Made by a program: the position numbers and the translations under genes. The notes below the pieces were generated by a model. It saw nothing but the letters and a program-made list of their open reading frames with translations, ran no database searches and was not told the origin of the DNA. This document shows positions 53,424 through 60,989 of a stretch of DNA of 64,000 nt, one piece after another; the first letter of the stretch is position 1; the number at the start of each line of letters is the position of its first letter. The DNA is taken from NCBI GenBank assembly GCA_937900135.1, contig CALCDJ010000068.1:62001-126000 (forward strand), in the 5' to 3' direction. The DNA comes from an uncultured Blautia sp. GTDB lineage: Bacteria; Bacillota; Clostridia; Lachnospirales; Lachnospiraceae.

Positions 53424-54785
53424 ATGATAGTTGCAATTGACCAGAATCTTTGTACCGGATGCCGCGAATGTGCGGAGGTCTGTCCTGCCTATGCCATTGT
53501 TGGAGAGCAGGGAAAACCGCAGACCATTGATACGGAGAAGTGTGTGATGTGTGGACAATGCATACAGAAATGTAAATCCTACGTTTCCATACTCACTCAT
53601 GGAAAAAATGCTTACGAAAGAGTAAAAAAAGAAAGACATATTCCAGACTGTGTGCAGGAGCCTTTGTTTGCAGCTCATGCAGTCTGTAATCTGGATAAAG
53701 TGGGGGCTGCCATTTCAGATCCACAGAAGTTTACCATGGTACAGTGTGCACCTGCAGTGCGTGTTGCCATTGCAGAAGAGTTTGGCGCAGACCTTGGAAC
53801 CTTAAGTCCTGGAAAACTGGCTGCTGCTCTTCGGGCTGTAGGCTTTGACCGGATCTATGATACCAACTTCCCCGCAGATGTGACCATTATGGAGGAAGGA
53901 ACAGAGTTGATTAAGCGGGTGACAGAGGGAGGAACCCTTCCAATGTTTACTTCCTGCTGTCCGGCTTGGGTACGTTTCCTGGAAAAAAATTATCCGGAAT
54001 TGAAGGACCATCTGTCCACAGCAAAGAGCCCCCAGCAGATTGGAGGCGCAATATTCAAGACATACGGCGCAGAGCTGGAAAACATAGAAGCGTCCAGAGT
54101 ATTCAGCGTTTCTGTGATGCCATGTACCTGTAAGGAATTTGAATGCGAACGTCCGGAAATGAAAGACAGCGGTTTCCGTGATGTGGATGTGGCGATCACC
54201 ACAAGAGATCTGGCATGGATGATCAAAGCAAAAGGAATTGACTGGGATACGCTTCCTGAAGAAGAGTTTGATAAACCTCTTGGACTGTACACAGGTGCAG
54301 GAACCATTTTTGGTGTAACTGGAGGGGTAATGGAAGCTGCCATTCGTACCGGTTATGAATTGGTGACCGGACAGCCGATTCCAAGTGTGGATGTGGAAGC
54401 AGTAAGAGGAACGGAAGGCTTCCGCACCTCCATCATTAAGGTAGGAGATCTGGATCTCCGAATTGGTGTAGTAACCGGATTGAAAAATGTGATTCCCGTA
54501 TTGGAAGCTGTAAAAGCAGGAACCTTGAACCTTCATTTTATTGAAGTGATGACCTGTCCTGAGGGCTGTGTCAGCGGCGGCGGTCAGCCTAAGCTCTTGA
54601 TGGATCTGGACAGACCAGAGGCTTATGCGGCCAGAAGAGAAGCAACCTTCGCCCATGACCGCGCACTTCCATACAGGAAATCTCATGAAAATCCAGCGAT
54701 TAAGAAGATTTATGATGAATTTTTAGAAGAACCAAACAGCCATATTGCACATCATCTGTTACATACAGGTTATTGTTTGAAATAG
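53424..54785 (+). CDS. [FeFe] hydrogenase catalytic subunit
   Basis: H2-forming or H2-consuming subunit of 453 residues. Two N-terminal [4Fe-4S] sites (CTGCRECAEVC, CVMCGQCIQKC) precede the H-cluster domain with L1 TSCCPAW (Thr176-Trp182), L2 MPCTCKEFECERPEM (from Met232) and L3 VMTCPEGCVSGGGQP (Cys378, Cys382). L1 has the CCP form instead of the common CSPGW, and L3 has Glu380 where Gly is usual. The short two-cluster build and the fdhF operon fit the HydA subunit of hydrogen-dependent CO2 reductase. HydEFG maturases are not in the window. Confidence 0.93.
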   Translation: MIVAIDQNLCTGCRECAEVCPAYAIVGEQGKPQTIDTEKCVMCGQCIQKCKSYVSILTHGKNAYERVKKERHIPDCVQEPLFAAHAVCNLDKVGAAISDPQKFTMVQCAPAVRVAIAEEFGADLGTLSPGKLAAALRAVGFDRIYDTNFPADVTIMEEGTELIKRVTEGGTLPMFTSCCPAWVRFLEKNYPELKDHLSTAKSPQQIGGAIFKTYGAELENIEASRVFSVSVMPCTCKEFECERPEMKDSGFRDVDVAITTRDLAWMIKAKGIDWDTLPEEEFDKPLGLYTGAGTIFGVTGGVMEAAIRTGYELVTGQPIPSVDVEAVRGTEGFRTSIIKVGDLDLRIGVVTGLKNVIPVLEAVKAGTLNLHFIEVMTCPEGCVSGGGQPKLLMDLDRPEAYAARREATFAHDRALPYRKSHENPAIKKIYDEFLEEPNSHIAHHLLHTGYCLK

Positions 54786-54795
54786 TGGTTTTTTA

Positions 54796-54840
54796 GGGGA
54801 GCATTTGGGAGTTAGAAAGCCCGAAGCTCCCCATTTATTA
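54796..54840 (+). terminator. Likely terminator of the fdhF operon
   Basis: GGGGAGC (54797-54803) pairs with GCTCCCC (54825-54831), with an inner GGG/CCC stem; the trailing ATTTATTAATT is a weak T tract. Confidence 0.55.
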
Positions 54841-54841
54841 A

Positions 54842-55591
54842 TTACTTGCAGTGGATTTTGCACCATAATTCTTGTATGGGTGGAATTTGTTCCCGCATAC
54901 CGGGTGCAAGTTGGCTCCAAATGATGCCTCGCTGGGGTTTGGGAAATTCATTTCTTGTATGAATAACACGGGTTGGTGTAACGATATAGTCGATAGCTGT
55001 ATCATACTCTCGAACCTCTACATCAACATCCATTACCTGACAGTCATGTCCAACACAAAATACAGGAGTATCTAAATCAACAAGTCCCATAGAATACGTC
55101 ATTGCCCATTCTAAGTCAAAGTAACCATGCCCCTTTCCAAAACGAATTCCACTTGGTGTAATAGCAGAAGCTCCGGTAACCATCATATCTATTTTTTTAA
55201 CAGATTTTTTTAATTGTTCTAATGTTTGATGTTTCCAAAAACGTGAAACGCCGTCTAAAAGAGAAGCAAATTCTTCTTTTCCTTCGGGAATAATACCAGG
55301 CTCTATGAGAAAAAATCCACGAGTAATGCCGTAGTTTGTCATTACAACAGTTTTTTTGTCTTTAAAAGCAATTTCTCGAAGCGTTTCTAAATTGTTATCA
55401 GGTGTAATAAAAATAACTTTGGAATTCTTGTAAATATCTGTATTAGTCAGGAGCTCAGCACATTTATTACTACCTTCGTAATCAGTAATAAATTCAGAAA
55501 ATTCCCAACTAAAACGAGAATCGGGACGTGCAACTTTGCGGAGTTCCTCCCAAATAATTGTACGTGCTTCTTTTGCATCAATTTTTTTCAT
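54842..55591 (-). CDS. 5-formyltetrahydrofolate cyclo-ligase family protein
   Basis: 249 residues of the 5-FTHF cyclo-ligase superfamily. The nucleotide motif GIRFGKGHGYFDLEWAM replaces the usual GxGGGYYDR, and VTPTRVIHT is the C-terminal family mark. It is longer than the housekeeping enzyme (about 190) and closer to the MTHFSD-like branch, so it may act on another formyl- or carboxyl-substrate with ATP. The ATG at 55591 follows AAGGAGG. It lies 89 bases downstream of the GntR gene on the same strand but has its own promoter with a palindrome. Confidence 0.8.
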   Translation of the reverse strand: MKKIDAKEARTIIWEELRKVARPDSRFSWEFSEFITDYEGSNKCAELLTNTDIYKNSKVIFITPDNNLETLREIAFKDKKTVVMTNYGITRGFFLIEPGIIPEGKEEFASLLDGVSRFWKHQTLEQLKKSVKKIDMMVTGASAITPSGIRFGKGHGYFDLEWAMTYSMGLVDLDTPVFCVGHDCQVMDVDVEVREYDTAIDYIVTPTRVIHTRNEFPKPQRGIIWSQLAPGMREQIPPIQELWCKIHCK

Positions 55592-55612
55592 TAGAAAACC
55601 TCCTTGTAAAAT

Positions 55613-55638
55613 TATATGTATATAGATATATACATATA
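55613..55638. promoter_or_regulatory. Palindrome over the cyclo-ligase promoter
   Basis: TATATGTATATA-GA-TATATACATATA, a perfect 12-2-12 palindrome overlapping the -10 and start region of the minus-strand promoter. Operator for the adjacent GntR protein is plausible but its sequence differs from the repeats at 56478 and 56519. Confidence 0.55.
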
Positions 55639-55663
55639 TACAACATAAAAGGTGTTGTGTCAA
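55635..55663 (-). promoter_or_regulatory. Promoter of the cyclo-ligase-like gene
   Basis: On the minus strand TTGACA (55663-55658), 17-base spacer, TATATA (55640-55635). Confidence 0.65.
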
Positions 55664-55680
55664 GTACAAGGAGGTTTTTG

Positions 55681-56457
55681 TTATGTAATGATAAAACCGT
55701 TGCTTCCTCTTTTGAGCGGAAGACGGAATCGTACGTAATCACCACACCAAAGAGCAGTGGAATATTCCAATGGTGTTTGATCAGAAAGAAAAGAAGTAGC
55801 GGAAATTAAAATCATAGGGGTATCCAAACTACAATTCAAAAGTGCAATGTCTGCCTGCGTTGCGCGACAAGCTTCTATATAATCTTCTACATATTCTGGA
55901 ACAAGACTATAATATTGTTGCAAGGTTGTAGAAATAGAATTGTTGATTAATGAACGCAATTCTAAATGTGGAACATATTTTGCAGATATGTAGGAACGGC
56001 CTATTGCTAAGGGGCGATCGTCTAAAAGAAAAAGTCTCTTGATGTAAACGGCACTATCACTGGAATTTAATTGGAGATGTTCTGCTACAGCGGGGAATAA
56101 ATCAGTTACTATACATTGATCAAGAACTTGAACTGTAATGGAGTAGGGTGTTTGCATGAGTTTGTCATTGGTTACAAGACGATAATTTAATTCTGCAACA
56201 AAAGGGGTGGGATCAGAAACAATAAATGTACCTTTTCCCCGTTTCTTTTTTAAAATTCCATCTTTTTCAAGTTCTGCGAGTGCTTGCCTAAGAGTGATTC
56301 TACTTACATTATATTGTTCGGCTAGCTCAAGTTCGGTAGGGAGCTTTTGAGTTATACTCCATTCATGACGCATAATTCGACTTTTTAGATCACTGGCAAT
56401 TTGAAAATATGCAGGAACCGGTGATGAACGATCTAATTCTATTTTTTTGTTTACCAT
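55681..56457 (-). CDS. GntR family regulator, HutC/UTRA type
   Basis: 258 residues: N-terminal winged helix with PAYFQIASDLKSRIM and LAEQYNVSRITLRQALAELEK, wing KKRGKGTFIV, then a UTRA effector domain from about residue 95 (YSITVQVLDQ...YIKRLFLLDDRPLAIGRSYI). UTRA regulators sense small sugars, sugar phosphates or amino acids. It is divergent from the kinase-transporter operon and precedes the cyclo-ligase-like gene, so it likely controls both. Two AGTA-N3-TACT repeats flank its own promoter. Confidence 0.9.
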   Translation of the reverse strand: MVNKKIELDRSSPVPAYFQIASDLKSRIMRHEWSITQKLPTELELAEQYNVSRITLRQALAELEKDGILKKKRGKGTFIVSDPTPFVAELNYRLVTNDKLMQTPYSITVQVLDQCIVTDLFPAVAEHLQLNSSDSAVYIKRLFLLDDRPLAIGRSYISAKYVPHLELRSLINNSISTTLQQYYSLVPEYVEDYIEACRATQADIALLNCSLDTPMILISATSFLSDQTPLEYSTALWCGDYVRFRLPLKRGSNGFIIT

Positions 56458-56477
56458 ACCTTTATTTTACTCCTTAA

Positions 56478-56529
56478 AGTAGTTTACTATTATATATTTT
56501 ACACAAAATTTTTAACAAAGTAAACTACA
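56478..56529. promoter_or_regulatory. Paired operator-like repeats at the gntR promoter
   Basis: AGTAGTTTACT (56478-56488) and AGTAAACTACA (56519-56529) are inverted copies of an AGTA-N3-TACT site, centres 41 bases apart (about four helical turns). The first touches the downstream edge of the gntR -10, the second the upstream edge of its -35. Autorepression, perhaps with looping, is inferred. Confidence 0.65.
56489..56518 (-). promoter_or_regulatory. Promoter of gntR
   Basis: Minus strand TTGTTA (56518-56513), 18-base spacer, TATAAT (56494-56489), bracketed by the two repeats. Confidence 0.6.
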
Positions 56530-56568
56530 AAAAACAAGAAAATATTATACATTTTTTTCATAATAGCA

Positions 56569-56597
56569 TTGACAAAATAACTCCTGTAAGTTAATAT
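56569..56597 (+). promoter_or_regulatory. Promoter of the kinase-glycohydrolase-transporter operon
   Basis: TTGACA (56569-56574), 17-base spacer, TAATAT (56592-56597), 69 bases before the kinase start. The operator pair lies upstream, so its control of this promoter would be at a distance. Confidence 0.65.
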
Positions 56598-56665
56598 GCA
56601 TATAAGTTAATACAACTATACAAAAAAATGAGAGATGAGAAATAAAAAATAGGGGGTGATAAGAA

Positions 56666-57589
56666 ATGAAAAAAGTAGCAATTGTAGGGGCGGCAGCAGT
56701 AGGAGATTATATTTTCAAAGTGAATCATTTGCCGGAAAAGGGAGAAATCGTTGCAATAACTAGTGAAGGAGCAGAAAAAGTTCCTGGTGGTTGTGCTCCT
56801 AATATTGCATGTGGAATTGCTAATTTGAACCAAATACAACCTGTTTTGTATTATCCAGTAGGATATGATTTTGAGGAATGGGATGTATATTCTGACTGGA
56901 GAAATAGAGGTATTGAATGTAGGCTTGCATATTCGAAAGAGCATAAATGTGGATGTGCATGGATGTATATGCAGGATGATGGAACAACCATGTGCTTTTC
57001 TTACCAGGGTGCAGCGGATTCCACAAAGTCTAACGAAACAGAAATGGATGAAGAAATGGTTGTTATATCACCATTATTAAGGCATTATACCTATGCTTTT
57101 TTGGAGGAGGCAATAAAAAAACAAAGTCAGATTTTTGTTACTGGTATCGGAGAAAAAAAGTTAATTCCATATCTTGAGCGAATTCATACATTGCTCGTGA
57201 ATAAATGTGAAAGTGAACAACTTTGTAAAGAATCTGGTGCAGATAATATGATTTCATTTTCAAAGAAGTATCCGTTTTTGAAAATCTATGTGACAAATGG
57301 CGGCAAGGGAAGTGATTTTTATAAAGGAGGGAAGAAACAACATATTCCTTTGATAACAGCAGATCAGATTGAAGATTATACAGGTGCAGGAGATGCATAT
57401 ACAAGCGGAATTGTAAGTGCTGTTGCAGCGGGATTTAATGATATACAAGCCGGATATATAGGGGCCTGTGCCGCAAGTTTTTGCATCCAATGCATGGGAG
57501 GCCAAACATATCGTTCTCATTGGGAACAACTGATAGAAAGATTAGATGGTCAATATCCAGATTGGAAAGAACAAAAGATGGAAACATAA
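56666..57589 (+). CDS. PfkB family sugar/nucleoside kinase
   Basis: 307 residues. Start AIVGAAAVGDYIFKVNHLPEKGE and GGCAPNIACGIA are the substrate side of the ribokinase fold; DYTGAGDAYTSGI holds the catalytic base Asp243. Several Cys are scattered, which is unusual but not diagnostic. Relatives phosphorylate ribose, fructose, pseudouridine or nucleosides. In this operon it probably phosphorylates the sugar or nucleoside imported or released by its neighbours. GGGGGTGAT site precedes ATG; base composition is AT-rich compared with earlier genes. Confidence 0.87.
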   Translation: MKKVAIVGAAAVGDYIFKVNHLPEKGEIVAITSEGAEKVPGGCAPNIACGIANLNQIQPVLYYPVGYDFEEWDVYSDWRNRGIECRLAYSKEHKCGCAWMYMQDDGTTMCFSYQGAADSTKSNETEMDEEMVVISPLLRHYTYAFLEEAIKKQSQIFVTGIGEKKLIPYLERIHTLLVNKCESEQLCKESGADNMISFSKKYPFLKIYVTNGGKGSDFYKGGKKQHIPLITADQIEDYTGAGDAYTSGIVSAVAAGFNDIQAGYIGACAASFCIQCMGGQTYRSHWEQLIERLDGQYPDWKEQKMET

Positions 57590-57621
57590 TAAAATATGAA
57601 AGAAATAGGAGGAGGAAAAAA

Positions 57622-58641
57622 ATGGGAGCTTATGAGAAAGTACTGGGATGTCTTTATGGAATGGCAACGGGAGATGCATTGGGAGTGCCTACCTCCTTTA
57701 TGACTCCAGAGTACATTAAGAAAACATGGGGATGGATTACAACTTTTTATCCGCCAGAGAAAGGGCATATTTTCCACGATGGCTTAAAAGCAGGGGAATA
57801 TACTGATGATACGGAACAGGCACTTGCATTAATGAAATCTTTTATTCGAAATAAAAAAGTAGTTCCAAGAGATGTTGTAAATGAGATTTTACTTTGGGCA
57901 GATAGAGTAAAAGATAAATATGCAAGTCCTTTAGGCCCGAGTACAGAAAAAGCATTAAAAGCTATTCGTGCTGGTGCAGATATTACACAGAGTGGACGTT
58001 ATGGAAATACGAATGGTTCTGCGATGAGAATCGCACCTGTAGGTATTATCCATGGATTAAGAGAGTCATCTTGTGAGGAAATGGTAAAAGATGTATATCT
58101 GACATGCCTTCCGACACATAACACAACAGTTTGCGTATCATCCGCAGCTGCAGTTGCATGGGGAATTGCGGTATGTCTTCGGGGAGAAACAGATATGGAT
58201 GTGATCATTGAGGAAACTATGAGAGCTGCTGAAATTGGAAAACAGTATGGATATCCGATTGTATCCCCATCTATTGCAAAAAGAATAGAATTTATTTATG
58301 GCATAGTAAAAAAATCCAATGGAAAAGAAGAAGCAATGCAAGAAATCTATGATTATTTTGGCGGCGGAGATATTGCTGCGGAATCCGTACCAGTAGCAAT
58401 TGGATTGTTTGCATTAGGTAAAGGGAATCCAAAGGAAGTTAATGAGATCTGTGTGAATTTTGGTGGAGATTGCGATACCAATGCTGCAATGGCAGGCGCG
58501 ATGGCGGGTGCGATGGCAGGTATTGAAGCTGTACCGAGTGAATGGTGTGAAACCATAAGGAAAGTAAATAATATTGATTTTGAATCTTTTACAAAAGAGA
58601 TTCTTGATTTGATTCCACAGTGGGAAGTTGGAGAACCGTAA
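57622..58641 (+). CDS. ADP-ribosylglycohydrolase (DraG) family protein
   Basis: 339 residues of the all-helical, Mg-dependent DraG/ARH fold. Metal ligands: Thr61-Asp62-Asp63 (EYTDDTEQAL) and Asp283, Asp285, Thr286 (GGDCDTNAAMAGA). The start has GCLYGMATGDALGVP and the middle GNTNGSAMRIAPVG. Known members cut the N- or O-glycosidic bond between ADP-ribose and proteins or small molecules, but families in sugar operons probably act on free glycosides. The ATG at 57622 has AGGAGGAGG upstream; 47 in-frame codons before it overlap the kinase gene and are discarded. The binding protein follows 21 bases on. Confidence 0.88.
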   Translation: MGAYEKVLGCLYGMATGDALGVPTSFMTPEYIKKTWGWITTFYPPEKGHIFHDGLKAGEYTDDTEQALALMKSFIRNKKVVPRDVVNEILLWADRVKDKYASPLGPSTEKALKAIRAGADITQSGRYGNTNGSAMRIAPVGIIHGLRESSCEEMVKDVYLTCLPTHNTTVCVSSAAAVAWGIAVCLRGETDMDVIIEETMRAAEIGKQYGYPIVSPSIAKRIEFIYGIVKKSNGKEEAMQEIYDYFGGGDIAAESVPVAIGLFALGKGNPKEVNEICVNFGGDCDTNAAMAGAMAGAMAGIEAVPSEWCETIRKVNNIDFESFTKEILDLIPQWEVGEP

Positions 58642-58662
58642 ATCGGATTGGAGGGAAAAACT

Positions 58663-60000
58663 ATGAAGAAAATTACGAAAATGGTAACTGCGTTAAGTTT
58701 AGTAGTTGGATTAGCAGTAGGAATGCCAATGACAGTGGCAGCAGATGATAAAAAAGAAATTACGATGTGGTTTTGGGGGGCTGCAACGGATTACCAAAAG
58801 ACTATGAAAGACGTTTTATGTGGATGGTACAATAATTCACAGGATGAATATGAATTGTCTATTGAATTCAGAAATACTGTAGACACAGACATTCCAGTTG
58901 CCTTGGCAGCAGGTAATGCTCCAGATATCATATATGCGAGTGGCCCATCATATACAGCTGTATATCAGGCAGAAGACCTTGTGATGAATCTGGATAAGTA
59001 CGCAGAAGAATATGGATGGAAAGATCGTCTGTTAAGTGTAATGTATGATTCTTGTACATTGGATGGAAGTCTTTATTCTGTACCAGGTGGTATGTGCATT
59101 GGCGGATTATATTATAATAAGGAATTGTTTGAAGAGAAAGGTTGGAAAGAACCGGAAACTTGGGATGAAATGTTAGCTTTATTTGACGAAGCGCAAAAAG
59201 AAGGAATTTATGCACTTGGCGCCGGAAATAAAGGATGGAAACCATGCAACGATCATTTTAGCTCTATGATTATTAATCATTATGCAGGTGCAAATTTGTT
59301 TTATGACGCATTAACTGGAAAAAGTAGTTTTAAAACCGATGAAATGGTGGAAGCAGTGAATGTTTCTAAAGAATGGTACGATAAAGGATATCTTGCAGGA
59401 GAAGATTATGTGAATCTTGACTCACAGGAAGTGATGCAGTTATTAGCAGATAAACGTTGTGCTATGATTATGGCGCCGTCTTTATATACACAGTTCGCAG
59501 CACAATCTTTCTTGGGTGAAGAACAGGATAAAGTAGGATTTATTCCAATGCCGTCTTATAATACGGAAGAAGATGTTTATGATGTATCTTTGAATTGTAA
59601 TTTCTCTATTAATGCAGCTACGAAATATGCAGATGAATGTGCAAAAATTTTAGATTATATGCTTACAGGTGAATATGCAGTAAAAATGACAGAAGGCTGG
59701 CCTGGATATTGGACAACTCCAATCAAAGAGCTGGTGGAATATGATGCGTCATCTTTAACGGGATTATCAGGAATGAGTATTGTAGCCTTCCAAAATGCGA
59801 TTCCTCAGATTGATAAAGGTTATTTTGCATTCCATCCATCTACATTCTTTCCATCAGCCACGGTAACTGCTTTTGAGGATGTAGATACTGTTTGGCAGGG
59901 AGTAATGGATGCAGAAACGTTTTGTACAACTGTAGCAATGGAATTGGAATCTGATATTGAACAAAATTTGGTATGTCCATTAGTAGAACCTTCTAAATAA
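58663..60000 (+). CDS. CUT1-type sugar ABC solute-binding protein
   Basis: 445 residues, extracellular solute-binding protein family 1. Signal sequence MKKITKMVTALSLVVGLAVG with a probable signal peptidase I site after VAA; there is no lipobox Cys, unusual for a Gram-positive binding protein. Mature part starts KKEITMWFWGAATDYQK and contains GGLYYNKELFEEKGWKEPET and LLADKRCAMIMAPS, typical sugar-binding segments. It is followed by a strong hairpin before the permease genes, which would raise its expression over theirs. Ligand not predictable. Confidence 0.9.
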   Translation: MKKITKMVTALSLVVGLAVGMPMTVAADDKKEITMWFWGAATDYQKTMKDVLCGWYNNSQDEYELSIEFRNTVDTDIPVALAAGNAPDIIYASGPSYTAVYQAEDLVMNLDKYAEEYGWKDRLLSVMYDSCTLDGSLYSVPGGMCIGGLYYNKELFEEKGWKEPETWDEMLALFDEAQKEGIYALGAGNKGWKPCNDHFSSMIINHYAGANLFYDALTGKSSFKTDEMVEAVNVSKEWYDKGYLAGEDYVNLDSQEVMQLLADKRCAMIMAPSLYTQFAAQSFLGEEQDKVGFIPMPSYNTEEDVYDVSLNCNFSINAATKYADECAKILDYMLTGEYAVKMTEGWPGYWTTPIKELVEYDASSLTGLSGMSIVAFQNAIPQIDKGYFAFHPSTFFPSATVTAFEDVDTVWQGVMDAETFCTTVAMELESDIEQNLVCPLVEPSK

Positions 60001-60014
60001 CGAAAATACTCTCT

Positions 60015-60055
60015 GTGGGTATCCGTCTGTACCTAGAGGGATACCCACCTTTTTT
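60015..60055 (+). terminator. Intra-operon hairpin after the binding-protein gene
   Basis: GTGGGTATCC and GGATACCCAC form a perfect 10-pair stem with a 14-base loop, then CTTTTTT. Within an operon this acts as a partial terminator or stabilises the upstream message. Confidence 0.8.
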
Positions 60056-60092
60056 CGAATAAGGTCGGAGAATCAGTTTGGAGGATAGAGAT

Positions 60093-60989
60093 ATGAAGGA
60101 ATCTCGGTTATTTTTCAAGAAGAAGAGAATAAGTACAGTAGCTTATCATGTACTGTCCCTCCCTGCAATCTTGCTTAGTGGAGCGATTGTATTGATTCCG
60201 GCGATACAGACAATTTATTCTGCTTTTACAAAATGGAATGGAATTTCTACTGAAAAAGAATGGATTGGTCTACAAAATTTTCAGGAACTTGCAAGTGACT
60301 GGGTTTTTTGGAAGTCGGTGGTAAATAATTTTAAGTGGACATTAATGTTTGTTACAATTCCGGTAATTGTAGCTCTACTAGCTTCAGTGATTATGGCATA
60401 TTTACATATAGGAAGCAAATCTTTTCAAATAATATATATTATTCCCTATTTACTGGCACCAACTACAAATGCGATTATATGGTTGAATATGATATTTAGT
60501 CCAAATGCTGGGTTAATAGGTTTTTTGCAGAAATTGGGCTGGGAAATTACTTCTCCATTAGGAAATATGAATACTGCACTTGTAGGTGTAGCGTTAGTAG
60601 ATATCTGGCATTATTGGGGATTTTTAACCGTAATTTATTTTGCGGCATTAAGACAAACTCCACAAGATCAGATAGAAAGTGCAAGAATGGAAGGAAGTAA
60701 TGGATGGCAAACATTTTGGTACGTTTATATGCCCAATATTGCTCCTACCGTACGTTTGATGTTGATTTTGATTGTCATTTATTCATTTTGTACTTATGAT
60801 TATATTTATTTAATGACATCAGGCGGTCCGGCGCATGCGACAGAAGTTTTAAGTACTTATGCATATTCGCTTGCTTATTCTGCATTTAAGTTTGGGAAAG
60901 CATCCGCAGTATCTTTGGTGATGGGACTTTTTGGATGTATTGCTGCATTCTTCTATACCTGGTTTAGCAGGAAGGAGGCACTGGAATGA
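60093..60989 (+). CDS. CUT1 sugar ABC permease, MalF/UgpA-like
   Basis: 298 residues, six helices; start VLSLPAILLSGAIVLIPAIQTIYSAFTKWNG (read in parts) is typical. Coupling motif ESARMEGSNGWQTFWYVYMP corresponds to the EAA loop. The ATG at 60093 has GGAGG eight bases ahead; an ATG five codons upstream lacks one. Overlaps the next permease by 4 bases. No ATPase is in the operon, so a shared MsmX-type ATPase is expected. Confidence 0.9.
   Translation: MKESRLFFKKKRISTVAYHVLSLPAILLSGAIVLIPAIQTIYSAFTKWNGISTEKEWIGLQNFQELASDWVFWKSVVNNFKWTLMFVTIPVIVALLASVIMAYLHIGSKSFQIIYIIPYLLAPTTNAIIWLNMIFSPNAGLIGFLQKLGWEITSPLGNMNTALVGVALVDIWHYWGFLTVIYFAALRQTPQDQIESARMEGSNGWQTFWYVYMPNIAPTVRLMLILIVIYSFCTYDYIYLMTSGGPAHATEVLSTYAYSLAYSAFKFGKASAVSLVMGLFGCIAAFFYTWFSRKEALE

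Noticed and set aside
58490..58525. Short tandem repeat ATGGCAGGCGCG-like within the first DraG-family gene
   Set aside because: It encodes the Ala-Met-Ala-Gly stretch after the conserved Asp-Cys-Asp-Thr motif, where the family is naturally repetitive in small residues.
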